Of a stretch of DNA of 64,000 nt, positions 47,017-59,502 are shown piece by piece. Made by a program: the position numbers and the translations under genes. This DNA comes from Erodium maritimum (taxonomy: Eukaryota > Streptophyta > Magnoliopsida > Geraniales > Geraniaceae): contig OY997590.1 in the NCBI GenBank assembly GCA_963921825.1, forward strand, positions 59,510,012 through 59,574,011, read 5' to 3'. A model generated the notes under the pieces. That model saw nothing but the letters and a program-made list of their open reading frames with translations, ran no database searches and was not told the DNA's origin. Positions within the stretch are counted from its first letter, which is position 1, and each line of letters opens with the position of its first letter.

Positions 47017-47291
47017 TTAATGTTTTCAACATTTACCAAACATATTATAACATTACTAGCAAAATCTCAAGGGAAGTGAAATAAAACTACTTGTTTTAGA
47101 TTGAACTGAAAAATGTACATACAGTTAACTTTTGAGCAAAAAGAATGGTACCACCTAGCTGTTTATGAGAATAAGAAGAAGAAAAAAAACATAATGAACC
47201 TCCTACACAAGTCTAGTTGGTTAATTGTGAAATTGGGGAGGTGACGAGGCAGTCATTTTCTAAGCGATGTCACCTACTTTCTTGTTCGCCA

Positions 47292-50200
47292 TTAAGTGAT
47301 TATCAGCAGGTTATTCTCGTGTCCGCTGTCATTGACAATAGGGCGAAGGGGATCAATTTTCCATTCACCGTCAACAATGAACTTGATCTGTAACACGTAA
47401 ACGATGATAAGAGGATTGTGAAATGATAATCATAATCAGTAAGTTAACACACACCAAACAATCACCTCATATCTGCCTGGGTACAACTTCAGGTACAAAG
47501 AAAAAATGCCTGAACTGGACTTCTCCATCTTTCTCTGCAAAACAAGGGTACACATTTTACTTGATCTGGAAAAAGAATTGACAATAACTATTAAAGAACA
47601 CGTCTTCCCCAAACCCAAGTTGCAAGATAAAGAGACGCGTTTTACATGTCATGCGATAATACGTGCACAAAAAACCCAGTTGCCTGCTAGACCCATTAGA
47701 GATTCGAATTGCATTAAAGAAGAGTTCAATTGTGGAAACTGAATTGGCCACCATACTGAAGTTAAACAATGCCAATGAAGGAATATTTTCTATAGTCAAT
47801 GGAAACATGATGTCTATATCATGTTAGATTTTGGCAATCTCAAAACTTTCTTCTTAGTCTTTGTTTCAAAAAATTACGAATTGAACCACTCCTTTAAATG
47901 TTATTATTAACCAGTCACATGGCATGCTTTGTATCATAGTATACAATATGAAACCAAACCTTGGTGGCCCAACCATCGTATGATCCCACCAAAAGAACCT
48001 CTGCAGCCGGATTGGTCCAAACTACGAAAGCAGTACGAAGAAGTCGCAGAGCTTTACGAGCATCATCAATCCTCCTTTGCTTCACATCCACAATCTTTTG
48101 GGCATCACTGTAAAAAGCAAAAGTAAAAGAATCATCATTGACCAGAACCAGAGTAGAGAGTGGAAAAAAGATAAGGATTGGAATTTTTTTATCCAACAAA
48201 ATATTAGCATACATGATTGCTAGTGCCATCTTCCCTTCTAATACTGCTAATTTTGCACGTATTGACCGTAATTTGTCATGAGCATTCATAATTTCATTTT
48301 CCTGGAACTCCCAAGCATCAGAAAGCCTTCTCAACTCCTCAGAGGACTTTTGATGGCCCTAGCAATGAACACAGAAGAAACAAGGAAAAATTAGATGCAC
48401 AATATATTGTGAATTGTGAAATTGCACATATGTTGAAAATTTAGAGTTTTATCCACGCGCAAGAATATAAACTATCAATGAATAAAATATTCTGCAAACT
48501 CTAATCTTATATGCTAAGTAAATGTACAAACTAGAACTATTTAAAGATACAGTTCATGCCTTCATTGTCGACTCATTTACAAGAATTGGCATCCTGATTC
48601 TCTTTGGCAGACTGATATGACAGAAAAAAAGTAATACTGAAGTGTACCTCAGTCAGAGACATTAAATTTTCCATTAACAATATGTTCAAGGCTTTTACTT
48701 CAAACTGCAATAGTATGAATGAGGTGTGGTATTTGAAATTGCAGATCGTTCTGATTACATATCTATCAGGGGTGATAACATTAAGATATACTAAATTGAA
48801 TGGAAGTTCATACATTAAGATCAGTGTGCATGTCGGGTGTTACGTGTTAAAAAACCAAAAAAGGCAACAGAATGCTATGACATGTTTTGTTCAAGAAAAC
48901 TAGCAATTCATCATAGACTACTAATGTGTATTGGCATAAATCGGAGATCCCACCTCCTGCAACACAACGGCATCAGCTTTAGACCTTAATGAGCCAAGAA
49001 CAGACGAAAGCTCCAGCTCCAGGCTCTTAAGACGTCTTTGAATGTTATTGCGTTCATTTTTTTTCTGTCCATCTGAAGTTTCTCTAGAGCTCTCTGTTAT
49101 TTCCAAAACTTCATCATTTGTACCCTCAGATGTCCTTCCCATTCTAGTTTCATCCAGTGAAATTTCACCAGCTGCAAAAAAAAAAAAAAAAAAAGAGAGA
49201 GAGAGAGAGGTGAGATTATAGAGCATGTTAAACCGAGAATCCATCTATCATGAGAATGAGCGATGCCTTGAAATTCCTTAATCGAAGAAGCTGCTGCCCT
49301 CTGCATGCTCCAAGTTTTCCAAGCGGGCTCTAACGAGTTTCTTAAACCATCAAAGTTTGATACAGATCTACTCTGACTAAATGTGTGAGCTGAATCATCA
49401 TTGCTGCTGCTTCTTTTGATGTCTGCAACTTTCTATTACAATGTAACAGACAGTAATTTAGGACTTAAGACTGTCAACCACCCAATGAAATACAGAGAAT
49501 AACTTCCAATGAAACAAATTTAACATTAACCAAATTGAATTACCTCATGCCACTCATCTTCACCATCTTTACTTCGGAGATTACTATTGCTTCCTTTTCC
49601 TCTCAAGCCTCTAGCAAAGTTAATATTCCTTTCTTTCTCCAATCGCTTTAATATTCCCTCAATTCCAGAATCATCCTCAACTGTAGTTTCTCTGAGCAAA
49701 TATAGCATATGCCAATCAGTTTGATTACACAACATGATAGACAACACGGAGTCTTGTAAATGTGAAGATAAATACAATCCGATCAGAACACCAGGACAAA
49801 AAGAAAAAAGGGAATGAAGAAAATCCTACTCAAGCATTGAGTTTAAAATTTCCACTCATATTACAAGCAAAAACAGAACATAACAACCAAATGTAGTGCA
49901 TTTGGCATCAATTTACTTAATTTCATATACATCTTAACAAGAACATTAACATCTCAGACTAGAAGTTCGGCCAAATAGATTCATCCAACTACTACCATCC
50001 ATTAATAGGGAAATATTTCTGGTACTCTTCCCCTTCTCTGTTATCTTTCAATCCACTTTTCAGAAAATTTGCAATTGCTAGGATGGTAAAGGACTTGGAA
50101 GAACGTCTTCTTTTTACTTAGTATGAAACATAACACATTCATGCGCAGTAGTATCATGACAAATAGCTATGAAACAGTACAAGAAAATGTAACATGGTCT

Positions 50201-50863
50201 AGGAGAAAACTTATGAAAAGAAAAACCTCACAGTGATCTACCAGACGACGAAGCAGAATCAGAAGATTTGGAAGAAAAATGAGAAACCCCAGCAACTTCA
50301 TCACAATCCAAGCCATGGCTTTCCTCGACACTATCAGCCATTCCTGGAACTCCATTTCCGCAATCTTTACTCATTCTGTAGTCCCAATCCCCAATGTCGG
50401 CATTCCAGTGCAGCCCGGCATCGTCATCATCATCCAAATCCCAGCCCATAGCAAGCCACCCACCGCGCCCCGAAATCGCCGCCACCAAATCGGTCCTCCC
50501 CGCATCAATCAGCTGCTTCTTGCTCGGAAACGCCTTAGGCTTCCCGGAAGTGCTCATAAACTCCAAAATCTCCGCCTCCAGTTCGGAATCCTCAGCCTTG
50601 TCCCAATTCCCTTTGCACCTCCTCGCGAACCCAAAACACCACCAGCAGGAATTCCAGCACTGACCAGAAAACCCCACCAGGGTCGACCCACCGAGATTTC
50701 CCGGAACAAGAACCACCGGCGAAACGAACCCTCCACCAGCTCCTGATTTCCTCCTCCGAGTATTGAAGAAAACGAGCGGAGAAGGAGCTGCAGACGAAGT
50801 CAAATCCCCAAGGGAGAAAAACGAGAAGAAACAGCGAGCAGAAGCGGTGGCGATTGAGACCAT
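47292..50863 (-). CDS. PTST homolog 2/3-like protein, chloroplastic (starch granule initiation; CBM48)
   Basis: Nine exons on the minus strand with GT-AG borders and matching phases: 50863-50232, 49691-49544, 49432-49234, 49171-48954, 48704-48648, 48358-48213, 48107-47960, 47534-47466 and 47387-47292, giving 1713 bases and 570 codons before TAA. The N-terminus (MVSIATASARCFF, Ser/Ala-rich with an RRRK patch) resembles a plastid transit peptide. AFPSKKQLIDAGRTDLV and GGWLAMGWDLDDDDD (about residues 120-155) are a family block. A helical, charged coiled-coil region spans about 340-480. The last 80 residues form a family-48 carbohydrate-binding module (VLLVGSYDGWATK, LYLKLYPGRYE, IKFIVDGEWKIDPL). 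In Arabidopsis, PTST2 and PTST3 help starch synthase 4 begin granules in plastids; rice FLO6 is the PTST2 counterpart. I cannot tell 2 from 3. No stop or frameshift is seen. The donor of exon 3 (CTCG|GTTTAAC) is the weakest call. Confidence 0.88.
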
Positions 50864-51088
50864 GGCTCAGGCATTTCGTCGAACACCTTGAGGGCTTAAA
50901 GCGAAGAAGGGGTTGGCGATGCGGAATGGGGCGAAGAAGCAACGAACAATACCTCTGAAAAGCGTAACCCACATTTCTTATCGGCCTCTGATTTTGCTAC
51001 AGTCATCAAAATTCAACCCTTTCTATCATCGTATTCGTACGTTATCAACATTAAATATAATTAACTAAAAACCAACTATTTCCTTTTA

Positions 51089-51103
51089 TATATAAATAGA
51101 AGT
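51089..51103 (-). promoter_or_regulatory. Possible TATA box of the PTST-like gene
   Basis: Minus-strand TTTATATATAAAAGG lies about 230 bases upstream of the ATG. Position and sequence are plausible, but the surroundings are AT-rich and nothing else supports it. Confidence 0.3.
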
Positions 51104-51288
51104 AATAAAAACGAAAGATAAGCTTTTATAAACAATAATAAACTTATCTTTTTCATCCTTTCAAGTATAAAACGCATACTATCGCATCCTCCCCATTTGA
51201 ACTATTGTCTCATCCTGCGCGTAAATGTCATCGTGACATTGTCATGTGACCCTACCCTTCATGAGTGGGTCACACACAGCGCATCTAA

Positions 51289-52903
51289 GAGCAGGCACAA
51301 CGGATCGCTCCAGTTCCTCGCTCCGCGCGCGTCGGGAACGCCGGCCGCTGGCCGGTCCGTTGCAGACGCGAAAAATCGCGGTCCCGCTCCCCATTCTCGC
51401 GCTCCCGCTCCCCATTCTCCCGCTCCCGCTCCCGTCTGGCTGGCCGAGCGCGCTGGACGTGCCCTCGCCTGCGCTGGTAGCGCCTGGTGCCACCACGTAT
51501 CCCGACCGTTGGCAACGGTCAACTCCAACGGCTATTTTTTTTTAATTCAAAAATCAGATAAAATGAACCCTATAAATACCCAACCTCATTCCTCATTTTT
51601 GTCAAACCATTCTCTACTTTCACTCTTTCATTCTCACTTCCTACTCGCTATTTTTGAAAATGTCCGACGACGAGGTTATGTCCGACGCTGAGGAGATGAC
51701 GTACGAGGAGCTGGCTTCCCGGATGCCGACGTATGAGGAGATGGCAGCCCAAATGCAGCCAGTTGAGCGACGATTCTGGCGGATGATGGAGAGGCACATG
51801 CAGACAGTAATGCCAAGGATCCAGAGGGCCATCCGTGGGGAACCAATGCGCCGAGAGATTAACAGAGGTCGTTCGGCAGCCCACATCCAATTGATGGCGA
51901 ACTATTTTGACGAACAACCCCTATATGGCCCTGACATGTTCAGGCGTCGGTTCCGTATGTGCAAACCGCTTTTCCAACGGATTATGAACGCGGTGAAGGC
52001 TCACGACGACTACTTCGAACAGAAGCCCGACGCTGCCTCACAGCCGGGGTTATCAACGGAACAGAAGTGCACCACCGCTATACGGATGCTTGTGTATGGG
52101 TCCTCGACCGATTCATTGGACGAAACTCTGCGCATGGGGGTAAGCACCATACTTGAATGTTTACGTAAGTTTTGCAAGGCCGTCATTGAGGTATTCGGAG
52201 GCGAGTATCAGCGTACACCCACACCGGCTGACATGGACCGCTTACTCCGAGAAGGGTACAACCGAGGGTTTCCCGGAATGGCGGGGAGTCTTGACTGTAT
52301 GCATTGGAAGTGGAAGAACTGCTCAACCGAAGACCAGGGAGCCCATGGACGGGGAGGTCACCACGGGGAAAAGACGATTATGCTTCAAGCTATAGCGTCC
52401 CGTGATTTATGGATTTGGCATGCATTTTTCGGGATGGCTAGATCGAACAACGACGTCAACGTCCTCAACAACAGCCACCTATTCCAAGACGCTTACTACG
52501 GCCGTGAGCTAGCTGTGGAGTACTACATCAACGGCCATCGGTACGACCGACCTTATTACTTGGTGGACTATTGAAGTCTTGACTGTATTAAAAGGGGTTG
52601 AATAAAATTAGAAGTTCATTTATATTCGTGTTGAATTTATTAATTTTTTATTGTCATTAATTATTTATTTTTAAAATTGTTTAAATTATGACTAAATTAA
52701 ACGGTTTCTGATAACGAATTAAATAAAACAGGAAAATATCAAATAATAATCCAGTCAGAACTGTTCTGCACTCCCAGGACCTCAAGGTCCTTTCTGTTGC
52801 AAAACACCCACTTTTCTACACTCCCACTCCCTGACTTTTGTCCAGTCAGCACAAGTTCTGCACTCCCACTCCCTGACCAAGGTCCTTTCTGTTGCTCATG
52901 CTC
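51289..52903 (+). mobile_element. PIF/Harbinger element H1, internally deleted
   Basis: GAGCAGGCACAACG at the left and GTTGCTCATGCTC at the right are imperfect inverted ends, flanked by TAA (51286-51288 and 52904-52906), the 3-base duplication of PIF/Harbinger. It contains a 3'-truncated transposase and then a 330-base tail shared with H2. Confidence 0.75.
51660..52574 (+). pseudogene. PIF/Harbinger transposase, C-terminally truncated
   Basis: ATG at 51660 (MSDDEVMSDAEEM), open for 304 codons. MANYFDEQPLYGPDMFRRRF and RMLVYGSSTDSLDETLRMG match the N-terminal part of plant Harbinger (HARBI1-like) transposases. GFPGMAGSLDCMHWKWKNC carries the first catalytic Asp (about residue 220) and ARSNNDVNVLNNS the second. 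The frame ends at YYLVDY, where the family continues with the segment bearing the catalytic Glu. A deletion has joined it to the element's 3' tail, so the enzyme should be inactive. No frameshift upstream suggests the loss is recent. Confidence 0.9.
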
Positions 52904-53243
52904 TAAGAGCATGTATAATGAAAAAGTTATTGGTGAGATCTTGGTCCTGAGTCTTTTGTGCTCACTGGACAAAAGTGAGTCTTTACGGACTCAGAATAGT
53001 GGGTGTTTTGCAATGAGAGGCCTTTGGTGAGTCCCTAGAACTGAGTCCCTTGTGCTGACTGGATGTTGAGTTATTAATTAATTGATATTTTACTGTTTTA
53101 TTTAATTTTTTATCAGAAACCGTTTAAATTATATAAAATATAAACAAATGTGAAAAAAACAATTAATGACAATAAATAAATAATAAATAAATTTAGCACG
53201 AATAAAAATGAACTTAAATTTTTATTGATCCCCTTTTAATACA
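52574..53243. repeat. 670-base palindrome of Harbinger tails
   Basis: 52580-52903 reappears inverted at 52907-53243. Shared blocks are CTGTATTAAAAGGGG, GTTTAAATTAT, AACGGTTTCTGATAA, CAAAACACCCACTTTT/ATT and CATGCTCT. The centre is the single TAA at 52904-52906. Confidence 0.85.
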
Positions 53244-53409
53244 GCCCACAAAAAAATACATGCTCAAGAATCATTGTGGTGGGTCGACATTCGGTGGTAG
53301 TTGTTGTCGTCGAAGATCTTCAAGTTCACCTTCAAGGGTATCCAAGACTCTTCGCGTTCGGGCCTTGCACGACTTGAGGTCTTCCAAATCTTCTTCGGTG
53401 TAGTTGGAG
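52907..53409 (-). mobile_element. PIF/Harbinger element H2, truncated by T1 copy D
   Basis: On the minus strand it ends in the same tail and terminus (CATTATACATGCTC) as H1. Upstream of the tail it carries about 48 codons (YTEEDLEDLKSCKARTRRVL to MSTHHNDS and a stop at about 53264) that look like the end of the element's second gene, the DNA-binding ORF common in plant Harbingers. This is inference from position. It is cut at 53409 by the LTR of copy D. Confidence 0.65.
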
Positions 53410-56400
53410 TGTCACGCCCCAAATTCGGTAGAACCGAACCCAGAACGCGAACGGTGAAACAATAAAACAATTTTCAACCCCTTTAAAATAAACCGCTTAA
53501 AATCACAATTTAGTTAATCAAAATAATATTTTACAACTTAAAAGTACGTCCAAAACAAGCGGACAAAATAAACAAAGCGTACGTCGCTAAACTCCCAAAA
53601 AATCGGACTCCCGCTCCCAGCTCTTCAAGCTTCGAGAGCTCCCATAGTCCACCTCGCGACCAGTACCTGTAGGAAAAGCAGCTAGGGGTGAGTGTTCGCT
53701 AACCACCACGTATACCAGACTAACTACGGCATACTAGCAGAAAATGCCGGAAACACCAACAACAACCCAAACACCGGGGACTACTATCCCCAAACTCAAG
53801 TAACCCGACTGACACACGAAAACTGTTACTTTCCCCAACCAACTCAAACCCGGACGCGTAATGTAGACCCGACACAACGGTTACGACCTCAACCCAAAAC
53901 GCGAATAATAACCACGCAACACCCAAGATCACAAAGGATCGCACACGGCAAACAAGATCACAAAGGATCGCACTCCAGCTGCTCAGTGCCGGTTGCTAAC
54001 CGGCTGGGCTCGAGCCTGCCCCACGCAATTTTCCCCGATCTCTGTCGGGCCAGGCGGTCGACCTGTTAGCGATATATGCCGCAATACTTTTTCGATAGCT
54101 GGTCGGAAGGGGAGCTGCCCTTCATCGCCGAAGAATGCACAACTTTACCAGTGGTTAACCCGGAAGGCTAGCCAACCCCCACGCGCACGACCACAGAACC
54201 CCTTTATTGTCAGGCGGGCCACCAACCTCGTCGCAAAAGAATGCACAACTTTACCGATGGTTAGTCGGAAGGCTAGTCAACCCCCACGCGTGCGACCACA
54301 TGACCCCTTTATTGTCAGGCGGGCCCCCAACCTCAGGCAATCACAATCAACACCCAAGGTTCAACACCCCAAAGGCACTCATGGCCACCCACGACACACC
54401 AACAGTAATACACGGGTCAACACCCCAAAGGCCCACATGGCCACCCACGACACACCAACAGTAATACACGGGTCAACACCTCAAAGGCACACATGGCCAC
54501 CCACGACACACCAACAGTAATACACGGGTCAACACCCCAAAGGCACACATGGCCACCCACGACACACCAACAGTAATACACGGGTCAACACCCCAAAGGC
54601 ACTCATGGCCACCCACGACACACCGACAGTGATACACGGGTCAACACCCCAAAGGCACTCATGGCCACCCACGACACACCGACAGTGATACACGGGTCAA
54701 CACCCCACAGGCACTCATGGCCACCCACGACACACCAACAGTGATACACGGGTCAACACCCCAAAGGCACACATGGCCACCCACGACACACAAACAGTAA
54801 AAACACGGGTCCAACACCCCAAAGGCACACCTGACCACCCACGACACACAAACAGTAAAACACGGGTTCAACTCCCCACGGGCACTCATGGCCACCCACG
54901 ACACACAAACAGTAAAACACGGGTTCAACACCCCAACGGCACTCATGGCCACCCACGACACACCAACAGTTATACACGGGTTCAACTCCCCACGGGCACT
55001 CATGGCCACCCATGACACACAAACAGTAAAACACGGGTTCAACACCCCAACGGCACTCCTGACCACCCAAGACACGCAACGGTAAAATACGGGTTCAACT
55101 CCCCACCGGCACTCATGGCCACCCAAGACACGCAACGGTAAAAATACGGATTCAACTCCCCACGGGAACTCATGGCCACCCAAGACACACAACGGTAAAA
55201 TACGAATTCAACTCCCCACGGGCACTCATGGCCACCCACAACCACAGACAATTCAATCAACCTCCGGGCACAACCAAATGCCACCAGTATTTATATTGTT
55301 CGATAAGCTCACTTATCCTACGACGCTACTAATTGTCACATGCCTTTCTATTGTTCGATACGTTCACGTATCATACGACACCACTAAGTGTCGCATGCAT
55401 TTCTAGTGTTCGATAAACTTACTTATCCTACGACACCACTAGGTGTCACATGCATTTCTACTGTTAACTTTCCCTAGTCAAGGTCGAGATCCGGCTACTT
55501 TTCCCTACCTCGTAACGCTTTCCCAAAAGTCCACGCTCAAGCTTCGCCGTGCTCACGATCACTCGCCTAGCTTTCCCTTGCCGCGGTCCTCGGCACGATC
55601 TAACAAGATCACAATTAAACACTTTTTAAGTTTGTAGACAAAGCTGAATTTTAATGAATTCGACGCCCAAATTCAACCCCGACAATGTCGATCACTCCCA
55701 AACTTCCCAATTACTCGACATTGTCAATAATGGGCCCGGAAAGGCCCGATTCGCCCGGCTTGGCGAATCTGCCCGGGATCGGAAAACGCCCTTCCGGGGC
55801 TCCGAAAATTCCTGTTTTCGTTTCTACGATCTTAAAATAATTCAAGGGTTCCAACGCAATCGACGGAATCAATTTCCGACTTCCGAGCGATTTAATTTGC
55901 GTTTAAAGTTTCTAAACCCAAAATTTCCAATTTCCACAATTTAATCCCATAATTCGTTCCGGGTGTGAATTATCGATTCGGGGATCGTCCAAAACCATCC
56001 GAACACGAAAAACCTGAGGCCCGGGCAAGTGGGCCCCACACGGACACAATGGGAACATTTCCTTTTCGCCCCAAAACGTTCCTAACGAACCCCAAACCTC
56101 AACCATTCAACTTTAAACCAATCTTAAACAAAACCCAACCATATTTGACTCGTTTAAACTCATACCCTAAAAATTCAAACGTACCAAAACGAGAAAATAT
56201 TGGGTTCTCTCCGTAGGGAATGACGATGGGAGCTCGATTCTTCAACCATTGAGACGATCCATCGGTCGGATCGTCGAGAAATCGCAAAACCCTACACCCT
56301 TTCTTCTCTTTTTCTCCCTTTTCTCCTTCTCTTTCCTCTCTCCACTTTCTCTCTCTAATTCTCTTTTTTTTTTCTAAGTGTGGCCGATACTTCCTCTCTT

Positions 56401-56934
56401 CCTTCCTTTTATTTTGTTTTTAAAAACACATCATACCTCTTAATTACAAACTACCCCTCACCTTTCTTTATTTTAAAAACCAACAACCACCACTTGTGTG
56501 ACAAGTGTCTTGTGGGTCCCACCTTTTTGAAAAATATCTTTGTAGATATTTTTTTTGTCAGATTCGCGAAATTCGGCCGTCTCGGGCCCCGAACGGGGCC
56601 ATTTTCCAAGAAATTACGAAACTTCACAGGCTACAAGGAAACGGCTCAACTAAGACCATTGTAACGACGACTAAGCTTTTTGGATCCAAAACGGACCCCG
56701 AACGGACCAAAACGTTTCTCGGTTGACTTTTCCAGCAAAAAGTCAACCTTTCCCAAATTAGTCAGAAAGTTGCCCTGAGTCCCCCAGAACTCACTTTGGT
56801 CGATATCGGGGTCAACTTAAGTCCGATATGACCCTCGGGGTGAAATTTAGGTTTATTTAGGTGTCTGCCGAATTTTTTTAAATTCTCCTGTTTTTCGTTG
56901 ACTTGACTGGCGTTGACCGGGAGCGGTTCTTACA
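53410..56934 (-). repeat. 3' LTR of T1 copy D
   Basis: 3525 bases, beginning TGTAAGAACCGCTCC at 56934 and ending at 53410 (plus strand TGTCACGCCCC). In its own orientation it holds a GA-rich tract (56372-56290), ACGAG|GTAGGG (55509/55508), hairpins (55460-55300), a long minisatellite (55250-54345) and CTACAG|GT (53667/53666). It is longer than the B and C LTRs because of the minisatellite and an added TTGTCAGGCGGGCC segment. Confidence 0.88.
54345..55250 (-). repeat. Expanded LTR minisatellite, copy D 3' LTR
   Basis: About fifteen units of 55-63 bases built on CACTCATGGCCACCCACGAC (plus strand), with spacers like ACACCAACAGTAATACACGG and GTTCAACTCCCCACGGG. Neighbouring units from 54400 to 54780 are nearly identical, showing recent expansion. 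The 55040-55230 end is more varied. Confidence 0.88.
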
Positions 56935-56950
56935 ATCCACCCCCCTTAAA

Positions 56951-58190
56951 AGGAATTTCGTCCGCGAAATTTAAAAAAAACGTACCTCCGGAGTCGAACA
57001 GATCGGGGTACTTCGCGCGAACCTCGTCCTCACGCTCCCAAGTTGACTCAGCCCTTGGTGCCGCCACTGCACCCGTTCTAAGCGGATAACCTTTCTGCGC
57101 AGGACCTGTTCCCGTGGATCCATTTCCAAAATCGGTGTCTCCTTATACGAGACATCACCCGTTACCTCGACATCTGCCCACTCAATGACGTGCGAGGGGT
57201 CCGCATATACTTCCGCAACTAGGAAACGTGGATATTCCCAAGCTGCGGTGGCAGTGCAAGTTGGTATGCAACTGCTCCCACTCTACTCAAGACCTCGAAA
57301 GGCTCAATACACCGCGGGGCTAACCTGCCTCCGCCACGGTTGGAACGCACCAGTCCACCTTTCGGACTCACCTCCAGGGATACATGGTCACCGACTACTG
57401 ACTCGAGAGGTCGGCGCCGTTTGTCAACATAGCTCCTACCGACTCTACGCGGTCTTCAACCGCTCACACTTCGGCACGACCGACTCAGCTGTCTCTCGGC
57501 CCAGTTCTAGACCTAGTAAGCCATCATTCCTCACTTCCGCCCTGCACACGGGCGATCGACCCGGCCTACCATACAACGCTCCGAACGGTGCCATCCTGAT
57601 ACTGGCCTGAAAGCTGTTGTTGTAGGCGAACTCGGCTAACCACTCACGAAATCCATCGTGACGTGCCCCCATTTCCACTGTGCAACCCGCAGTGGTTGCA
57701 ATAATCCAGCGGGACGTTGTTGTTCGGCTCTCACCTGCTGACGAGTGAGGCACCGCGATACTAACTCCGCAACCGCTTTCCGCATCCCGCTCCACTAGAT
57801 ATGCCGCCTGATGTCACGCTCCTCTTAGTGCTACCCACGTGCACTGTCAGACGCGAATAATGCGACTCTCACAGCTTGTCGCCTCCACCGTTATGCGGTA
57901 TGAACAAACCTCCACGATACCGTAACTCCCAATTAGCACGACGATCCCAGTCGACACCACATCACCCCCAACCGGCGTGTCCAGACGCAGGGGTGAACTC
58001 AACGGTTCTAAACTCAGCCCCAACATCTCAGCAAAACTCGACAACGCAAACGAGTCTGACGCCCCGATGTCCAATAAAAATGACACCCAAATCAGCGACC
58101 GAACAACCACTCCATTAGTCACATCGATAAGGTATAGCACAACCCTCACACGATCCTCTATGCATTTACTTATAACTTTCCGCAACCAAA
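56951..58190 (-). pseudogene. Protease-integrase fusion remnant, copy D
   Basis: Reading downward from 58185, protease (GVVVRSLIWVSFLLDIGASD, with the DTG motif changed to DIG) to DTPVGGDVV joins directly at about 57940 to sequence just before the integrase zinc domain. Integrase pieces follow in shifting frames to about 57445, with WLAEFAYNNSFQASIRMAPF and ALYGRPGRSPVC near its end. Chromodomain-like residues can be traced near 57000-57130. RT and RNase H are deleted, and several frameshifts make it non-functional. Confidence 0.82.
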
Positions 58191-59502
58191 CCAGTATTCG
58201 CTACTCGTCCCCTGCGGGAAAAGTAGTAAAGGGGATGAGCGTTCTGCTCACCTCCACGGACACCCGTTCGATTATGGCATACTAGTAAAGCACTAAAGAC
58301 TTACCAATATAACCAGGGCAAACCACTACCTCAAAACCTGATGCCAAAACGTCACACTGCTCACGCTATCAATACCTCAAATACTCGCTTACATAAGGGA
58401 AATCTCGAATGGTGATCATATTCTCAACTCCGCAAGCCACTATTTCTCACAACCTCAATACCCTAATTACCCGATCACGTAGGGAAGCCTCAAACGGGGA
58501 TCATGTTCTCAACTCAGCAAGCCACTATTGTTCACAACCTCAATACCCCAATTACCCGATCACGTAGGGAAACCTCAAATAACCCACTCACGTGAAGGAA
58601 ACCTCAAACCACCCGTTCACGCGAGCGAAACCTCGAATAACCAACTCACGTGAAGGAAACCTCAAACCACCTGTTCACGTGAGGGAAACCTCGAACACCC
58701 GTTCACATAGGGGAAACCTAGTTCGTATGGCGCCGCAACGCATCAACCCTAACCCCTCTCCGTGGTGAGACTCTCACACCGAGGCGATGTATCACTACAG
58801 TAGGTTATTGATGAGTCTCGAACCCAAGACCTAACCCTTTAACACCGAACTTACGGCCTCTACAACCAACACAATCATTTACACAGCCATGCAAAACCAA
58901 CACTCAAACTGCACAATCAAGACGGTGGAACAAGACAGGCCCTAAACCCAAATTCGTTTCAGACTCCATTTTTACCCCTTTTAAACCCAAAAACGGTCTT
59001 AAGCGTCACACACGCTCGATCACCAATTTAAAAACTCACGCACAACGACTCACAGAAAAATTCAAGTCACCCAACCTCAAATACAAGCCGACAAGGCAAA
59101 CCAAAATCAAAACACGCCCACCGGGCCAACAGATTTAAAAACACGCCCACAGGGCCAACCAATTTTAAAACCTTTCTCCCTTTCATCATAAAATCTCATT
59201 TTTGACATCAGTAGTTACAACCCGGTCCATGCGTCCCCGAACTACATTGTACCCACTTGATATCAGCACCGTCACGTTCGACTACAGGAGCGCTCCTAAG
59301 TCGAGTCGCGACAGTTTAAAAACGTTTCACGCAGCAACACACAAACATAGTGCCAGTAATCACACTACTGCACATACACACAACAACAAATAGGACTCAT
59401 GTCACTACGGGTCTACACACGGTTTCCGACTTGCGCAACCAACGCACGACGGGACTTTTAATGACTCAACTCTCCACACCTAACCGAGGTGTGAAACCTC
59501 GA
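58191..59502 (-). other. Non-coding leader of copy D with tandem repeats
   Basis: The counterpart of 4536-6030 in copy B, including the GAGCAGAACGCTCATCCCC hairpin (58224-58245), 90-base units around CAATACCCCAATTACCCGAT (58440-58580), shorter CGTTCACGTGAGGGAAACC units (58580-58720) and 30-base GGGCCAACCAATTTTAAAA units (59110-59165). No gag frame is present. Confidence 0.75.

Noticed and set aside
50592..50972. Alternative upstream minus-strand frame over exon 1 of the PTST-like gene
   Set aside because: Overlaps exon 1 in another frame and lacks the family block; the frame from 50863 splices cleanly into the CBM48 end.
51197..51691. 164-codon plus-strand frame ahead of the Harbinger transposase
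   Set aside because: GC-rich 5' part of the element with CGCTCCCGCTCCC repeats, in a different frame from the transposase; no domain.
54659..55192. 177-codon minus-strand open frame, cysteine/tryptophan-rich repeats
   Set aside because: It is the LTR minisatellite read in one frame. The unit length happens to keep phase, and overlapping plus-strand frames are equally long.
54345..55250. CRISPR-like regular repeats
   Set aside because: Plant nuclear DNA; spacers are repeats themselves, not unique; the array lies inside an LTR.
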